Shown one piece after another: positions 61,299 through 64,000 of a DNA stretch of 64,000 nucleotides. Within the stretch, counting starts at the first letter, position 1. The number at the start of each line of letters is the position of its first letter. A model generated the notes under the pieces. It saw only the letters and a program-made list of their open reading frames with translations, was not told where the DNA came from and made no database searches. Position numbers and translations under genes: made by a program. The stretch is from CAYSLU01 sp964431965 (lineage in GTDB: Bacteria > Verrucomicrobiota > Kiritimatiellia > CAIKKV01 > CAYSLU01), in assembly GCA_964431965.1 (NCBI GenBank), contig CAYSLU010000018.1, positions 1-64,000 on the forward strand, in the 5' to 3' direction.

Positions 61299-61823
61299 CT
61301 AGGTTGCGCAGGCCGCCGTTTCATCCCGTGCGGAGTCCTGCTCGCCAGGCGACTCATCGAACACTTGTCTGCGCAGGAGGTCTATCAGAGCCTGTTGTGC
61401 GAGTTCCGTCGTGTGGATCGTGAAACAATCCCTTCCGATCGTCACGCGGAAGCCGACTGGCTCAGAACGCTCACCCATGACATAGGAGATCGTCACAAAG
61501 GGCGCATTGTAGACTTTGTCGCAGAACTGTTCGTACGAGCAGGAGGGGCGCACGAAGGGGTCCGAGACATCCCATATGTAGAGATGCCAGGCAAGAGCGG
61601 GCTTATCGGCAACCACCCTGTACGCGATTCGTCCTTCGCGAGCGCGGGGGGTAAAGCCTGAAAAAAGCAGGGGCGCCGGGCGGCGAATGCGAGCGGCAGA
61701 ACACGGCGCCACATGAGCCGCGTCGCCTCGGACGCACCTTCCGGGCGCACACCCCTCGTGAAGCTGGCGGAGCGTGAACGCGTCGGTTGGCTTTGTCGGA
61801 CGACGCTGGTAGAGTACGTGCAC
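61299..61823 (-). CDS. Possible small gene or gene remnant
   Basis: In the 650-nt space between tsaB and the purine gene a - strand frame encodes a plausible protein in its last 110 residues ('YRVVADKPALAWHLYIWDVS' to 'VTIGRDCFTIHTTELAQQAL'), but the N-terminal half is Arg/Pro-rich and looks non-coding. A start at GTG 61823 or an internal start is possible. I do not recognise it; it could be a truncated gene. Confidence 0.3.
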   Translation of the reverse strand: MHVLYQRRPTKPTDAFTLRQLHEGCAPGRCVRGDAAHVAPCSAARIRRPAPLLFSGFTPRAREGRIAYRVVADKPALAWHLYIWDVSDPFVRPSCSYEQFCDKVYNAPFVTISYVMGERSEPVGFRVTIGRDCFTIHTTELAQQALIDLLRRQVFDESPGEQDSARDETAACAT

Positions 61824-61882
61824 GAACGGTGGGCGTGGCGGATCGGACCCCAACCGGCGGCGCCAAGGAAGGAGTTGCGGGC

Positions 61883-62566
61883 ATGGCGGTGAACATTGTT
61901 GAGCGTATCGACGATCGGGTGCCGGTCCGGAACGTCCTGGCCAGCGTGTCGGACAAGGCCGGGCTGGACCGGTTCGTGGAAGACCTGATTGCGGTCAACC
62001 CGGACGTGCGAATCTACTCGACCGGCGGGACCTACTCCCTGATCCGGGACGTCCTGGGGGCGGACCGGTCGGCTCGCAACCTCGTCCAAGTGTCGGACTA
62101 TACCGGCCAGCCCGAGATGCAGGGCGGGTTGGTGAAGACGCTCGATTTCAAGATATACCTGGGCCTGCTCAGCGAAACCTACAACCCGGCGCACGCGGCC
62201 GACTTGAAGCGCGTCCGCGGGGTGCCGATCGACCTGGTGGCCGTGAACCTCTATCCCTTCGCCCGGACGGTCGCCCGCGCCGGCGCGACTCCGGAGGAGG
62301 CGCGGTCGAACATCGATATCGGCGGGCCCTGCATGGTGCGGGCGGCTGCCAAGAACTTCCTGCGCGTGGCGTCTGTGACCGATCCGGCGGACTACGGGCG
62401 GATCGCGGCGGAACTGAAGGCTGGCGGCGGCAGCCTCTCGCTCCAGATTCGATTCGAGCTGGCGCGGAAGGCGTTTGCCCACACGGCGGGCTACGACGCG
62501 GCGATCGCGGCGTACTGGGCCGAGCGCGGGATCGAGGATGTGCGCCGCTGCTACCGGATGGGGTGA
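61883..62566 (+). CDS. Stand-alone IMP cyclohydrolase domain (PurH N-terminal/PurJ-like)
   Basis: A 227-residue protein equal to the MGS-like N-terminal domain of PurH: 'NVLASVSDKAGLDRFVEDLI', 'IYSTGGTYSLIRDVL', 'MQGGLVKTLDFKIYLGLL' and 'NIDIGGPCMVRAAAKNFLRV'. Usual bacterial PurH (about 520 residues) adds a formyltransferase domain, absent here. The last step of IMP synthesis would thus be separated from the transformylase, as known for some archaeal enzymes (PurJ with PurV). AAGGAAGGAG precedes the ATG at 61883; queD follows after 4 nt. Confidence 0.9.
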   Translation: MAVNIVERIDDRVPVRNVLASVSDKAGLDRFVEDLIAVNPDVRIYSTGGTYSLIRDVLGADRSARNLVQVSDYTGQPEMQGGLVKTLDFKIYLGLLSETYNPAHAADLKRVRGVPIDLVAVNLYPFARTVARAGATPEEARSNIDIGGPCMVRAAAKNFLRVASVTDPADYGRIAAELKAGGGSLSLQIRFELARKAFAHTAGYDAAIAAYWAERGIEDVRRCYRMG

Positions 62567-62570
62567 CTCG

Positions 62571-62972
62571 ATGTTCGAGCTTAGCGTCAAGACGCATTTC
62601 TCCGCCGCGCATCACCTGCCGGGGTATGACGGGCAGTGCGTGAATCCGCACGGCCACAACTGGGTGGTGGAGGTGTTTATCAGCGGGCCGACGCTCGACC
62701 GGCTCGGGTTCCTGGCGGACTTCCGGGAGATCAAGGTCGGCCTGAAGGCGGTGCTGAGCGATCTGGATCACCGCGACCTCAACACGCTGCCCGACTTCCA
62801 GGGGAAGAACCCGACGTCCGAGAACCTGGCGCGGTATGTCTTCCGGGCGCTGGCCGCGAACCTCAAGAGCCGGCGGTTCCGCGTGTCGCGCGTGACGGTA
62901 TCCGAGACCCCGGGCACGCTGGCGTCGTACTGGGAGGAGGATCGGCCGGGCCGGTCCCGTCGTCGGAAGTGA
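62571..62972 (+). CDS. queD: 6-carboxytetrahydropterin synthase QueD
   Basis: A 133-residue enzyme of preQ0 synthesis. Zinc ligands are His14/15, His27 and His29 ('CVNPHGHNWVVEV'), and the catalytic Cys23 precedes them. 'DFREIKVGLKAVLSDLDHRD' is a family block with the second catalytic His. It lies 4 nt after the IMP-cyclohydrolase gene and 26 nt before queE. Confidence 0.93.
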   Translation: MFELSVKTHFSAAHHLPGYDGQCVNPHGHNWVVEVFISGPTLDRLGFLADFREIKVGLKAVLSDLDHRDLNTLPDFQGKNPTSENLARYVFRALAANLKSRRFRVSRVTVSETPGTLASYWEEDRPGRSRRRK

Positions 62973-62998
62973 GCGCCGTCTAACCGGGAGGATGGGCC

Positions 62999-63697
62999 AT
63001 GCCGCACTGGGGAAGCGGACGAAAGCGTTCGGTCAAGCGGGCGGCGCCGGCGGGATGCCCGTCCGGCACGGTGGACGTGGTGGAGACGTTCACGTCGATA
63101 CAGGGCGAGTCCACGTGGGCCGGGCACACGTGCTTCTTCGTCCGGCTGTCCGGGTGCAATCTGAGCTGCGCGTACTGCGACACGCGCTACGCGATGGCGC
63201 GCGGCCGCTCCATGACGATTTCCGACATCGTGCGAGCGGCGGACGAGAGCCGGGCCTCGATCATCGAACTCACCGGTGGCGAACCGCTCCTGCAGCCGGA
63301 GCTTCCCTCGCTGGCGGCGGCCCTGCGCGATGAGACCGGGCGGCCTGTGCTGGTGGAGACCAACGGCAGCCGGGACATCTCCGTGATTCCGGACGATGTG
63401 ATCGCGATCATGGACGTGAAGTGTCCGGGCAGCGGGGAGCACGAATCGACGGACCTTCAGAACCTCGGCCGCCTGCGTCAGATCGACGAGGTGAAGTTCG
63501 TGATTGGCGGGCGGGCGGACTACGAGTGGGCGTCGGCGTTTGTCGGTCGCTACGGGCTCGCGAGCCTGTGCCACGCGGTGCTCTTCAGCCCGGCCTTCGG
63601 CAAGCTGCACGTGAAGACGCTTGGCGGGTGGATCCTGAAGGACCGCCTGCCGGTCCGGCTCCAGATCCAGCTGCACCGGATGCTGGACATGCGGTGA
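62999..63697 (+). CDS. queE: 7-carboxy-7-deazaguanine synthase QueE
   Basis: A small radical-SAM enzyme of 232 residues. 'SIQGESTWAGHTCFFVRLSG' precedes the cluster motif CNLSCAYC; the SAM-binding 'IELTGGEPLLQPEL' follows. It turns the QueD product into the deazaguanine acid. A basic 25-residue N-terminus precedes the family start. GGGAGGATGGGCC lies before ATG 62999. It precedes queC by 34 nt. Confidence 0.93.
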   Translation: MPHWGSGRKRSVKRAAPAGCPSGTVDVVETFTSIQGESTWAGHTCFFVRLSGCNLSCAYCDTRYAMARGRSMTISDIVRAADESRASIIELTGGEPLLQPELPSLAAALRDETGRPVLVETNGSRDISVIPDDVIAIMDVKCPGSGEHESTDLQNLGRLRQIDEVKFVIGGRADYEWASAFVGRYGLASLCHAVLFSPAFGKLHVKTLGGWILKDRLPVRLQIQLHRMLDMR

Positions 63698-63731
63698 CGC
63701 GGCCGGTCGCGGCCGCGCGGAGGGGGATGGC

Positions 63732-64000
63732 ATGGATCGCGCGGTCGTGCTGCTATCGGGCGGGCTGGACTCCACGACCCTGCTGCACTACGTGCGGCGC
63801 ACGCTGAACGTGCCCCGCGTGTGCACGTGTTCCTTTCGGTACGGGCAGAAGCATGCCCGGGAGCTCGACATGGCCGCCTGGCAGGCCGCCGCCGCCGGCG
63901 TCGTCGAGCACCGCGTGATCGACCTGGGCTTTCTGGGCTGCCTGCTGTCGGGCGGATCGGCATTGACGGACCCGGGCCTGGCGATTCCCGACCTGGCGGA
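63732..64000 (+). CDS. queC: 7-cyano-7-deazaguanine synthase QueC, cut by window end
   Basis: The first 89 residues of QueC: the ATP-binding PP-loop SGGLDSTT at residues 9-16 and 'CSFRYGQKHARELDMAAWQA', both typical. It converts the QueE product to preQ0 with ATP and ammonia. The rest lies beyond base 64000. queD, queE and queC together form a preQ0/queuosine unit. Confidence 0.9.
   Translation, partial: MDRAVVLLSGGLDSTTLLHYVRRTLNVPRVCTCSFRYGQKHARELDMAAWQAAAAGVVEHRVIDLGFLGCLLSGGSALTDPGLAIPDLA

Noticed and set aside
1..64000. tRNA, rRNA, IS elements or phage genes
   Set aside because: No T-loop-like tRNA ends in a cloverleaf context, no rRNA motifs and no transposase or integrase motifs were found by eye.

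Overview
This 64 kb window comes from a GC-rich (roughly two-thirds G+C by eye) Gram-negative-type bacterial chromosome. It has TolC-like and type II secretion parts, many lipoprotein signals and tightly packed genes with ATGA/GTGA overlaps. Giant LamG-type surface proteins, repeated pseudopilin genes and a highly aberrant F-type ATPase suggest the PVC superphylum or neighbours (for example Kiritimatiellota, Lentisphaerota or Omnitrophota). That placement is an inference, because no rRNA or other phylogenetic marker is present. No rRNA, tRNA, CRISPR array, IS element or prophage was seen.

Region 1 (0.2-27.0 kb, + strand) is the most unusual part. A 3,582-residue exported protein (four LamG-like domains, eleven tandem beta-sandwich repeats, a long Asn/Leu/Trp repeat region and a coiled coil) is followed by an almost gapless run of 17 genes from 11.2 to 27.0 kb. 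This run encodes a periplasm-facing, C-terminally anchored membrane protein; an F-type ATPase in the order alpha1-alpha2-epsilon-c-b/delta-gamma-beta; and then a type II secretion/type IV pilus-like assembly (gspE, gspF, a metallopeptidase-like gene, gspG, I, J, K, a PilM-PilN fusion and a PilO-like gene). The ATPase has two diverged alpha subunits (the second lacks the arginine finger), a one-domain epsilon, a b-delta fusion, a c subunit without the usual glycine motif, a changed DELSEED loop in beta, and no a subunit. It looks like a specialised machine and not the housekeeping ATP synthase.

Region 2 (27.0-42.5 kb) carries a BtuFCD-type uptake operon (- strand) led by an unknown membrane protein. 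Next is a YbhGFSR-like ABC-2 exporter with an embedded TolC-like gene (+ strand), whose two ATPase subunits together predict one normal and one degenerate ATP site. A - strand group follows: a membrane-anchored metallophosphatase, a GDSL/SGNH lipoprotein, a methyltransferase and a UvrD-family helicase.

Region 3 (42.5-53.7 kb, + strand) has an alpha/beta hydrolase coupled to a uroporphyrinogen-decarboxylase-like protein, an islet of small orphan genes with an interspersed inverted repeat, and then biotin synthesis (bioB, a histidine-kinase-like protein without its histidine, a response regulator with its own histidine domain, bioF, bioC, bioD, bioA).

Region 4 (53.7-64.0 kb): thiS-thiG-thiH-thiE on the - strand sits behind a TPP riboswitch and an intrinsic terminator. 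Then come a bifunctional-nuclease-domain protein, a small exported protein, a mannitol-dehydrogenase-like and PfkB kinase pair, and tsaB (all - strand). The + strand ends with a stand-alone IMP-cyclohydrolase domain and the queuosine-precursor genes queD, queE and a queC cut by the window end.
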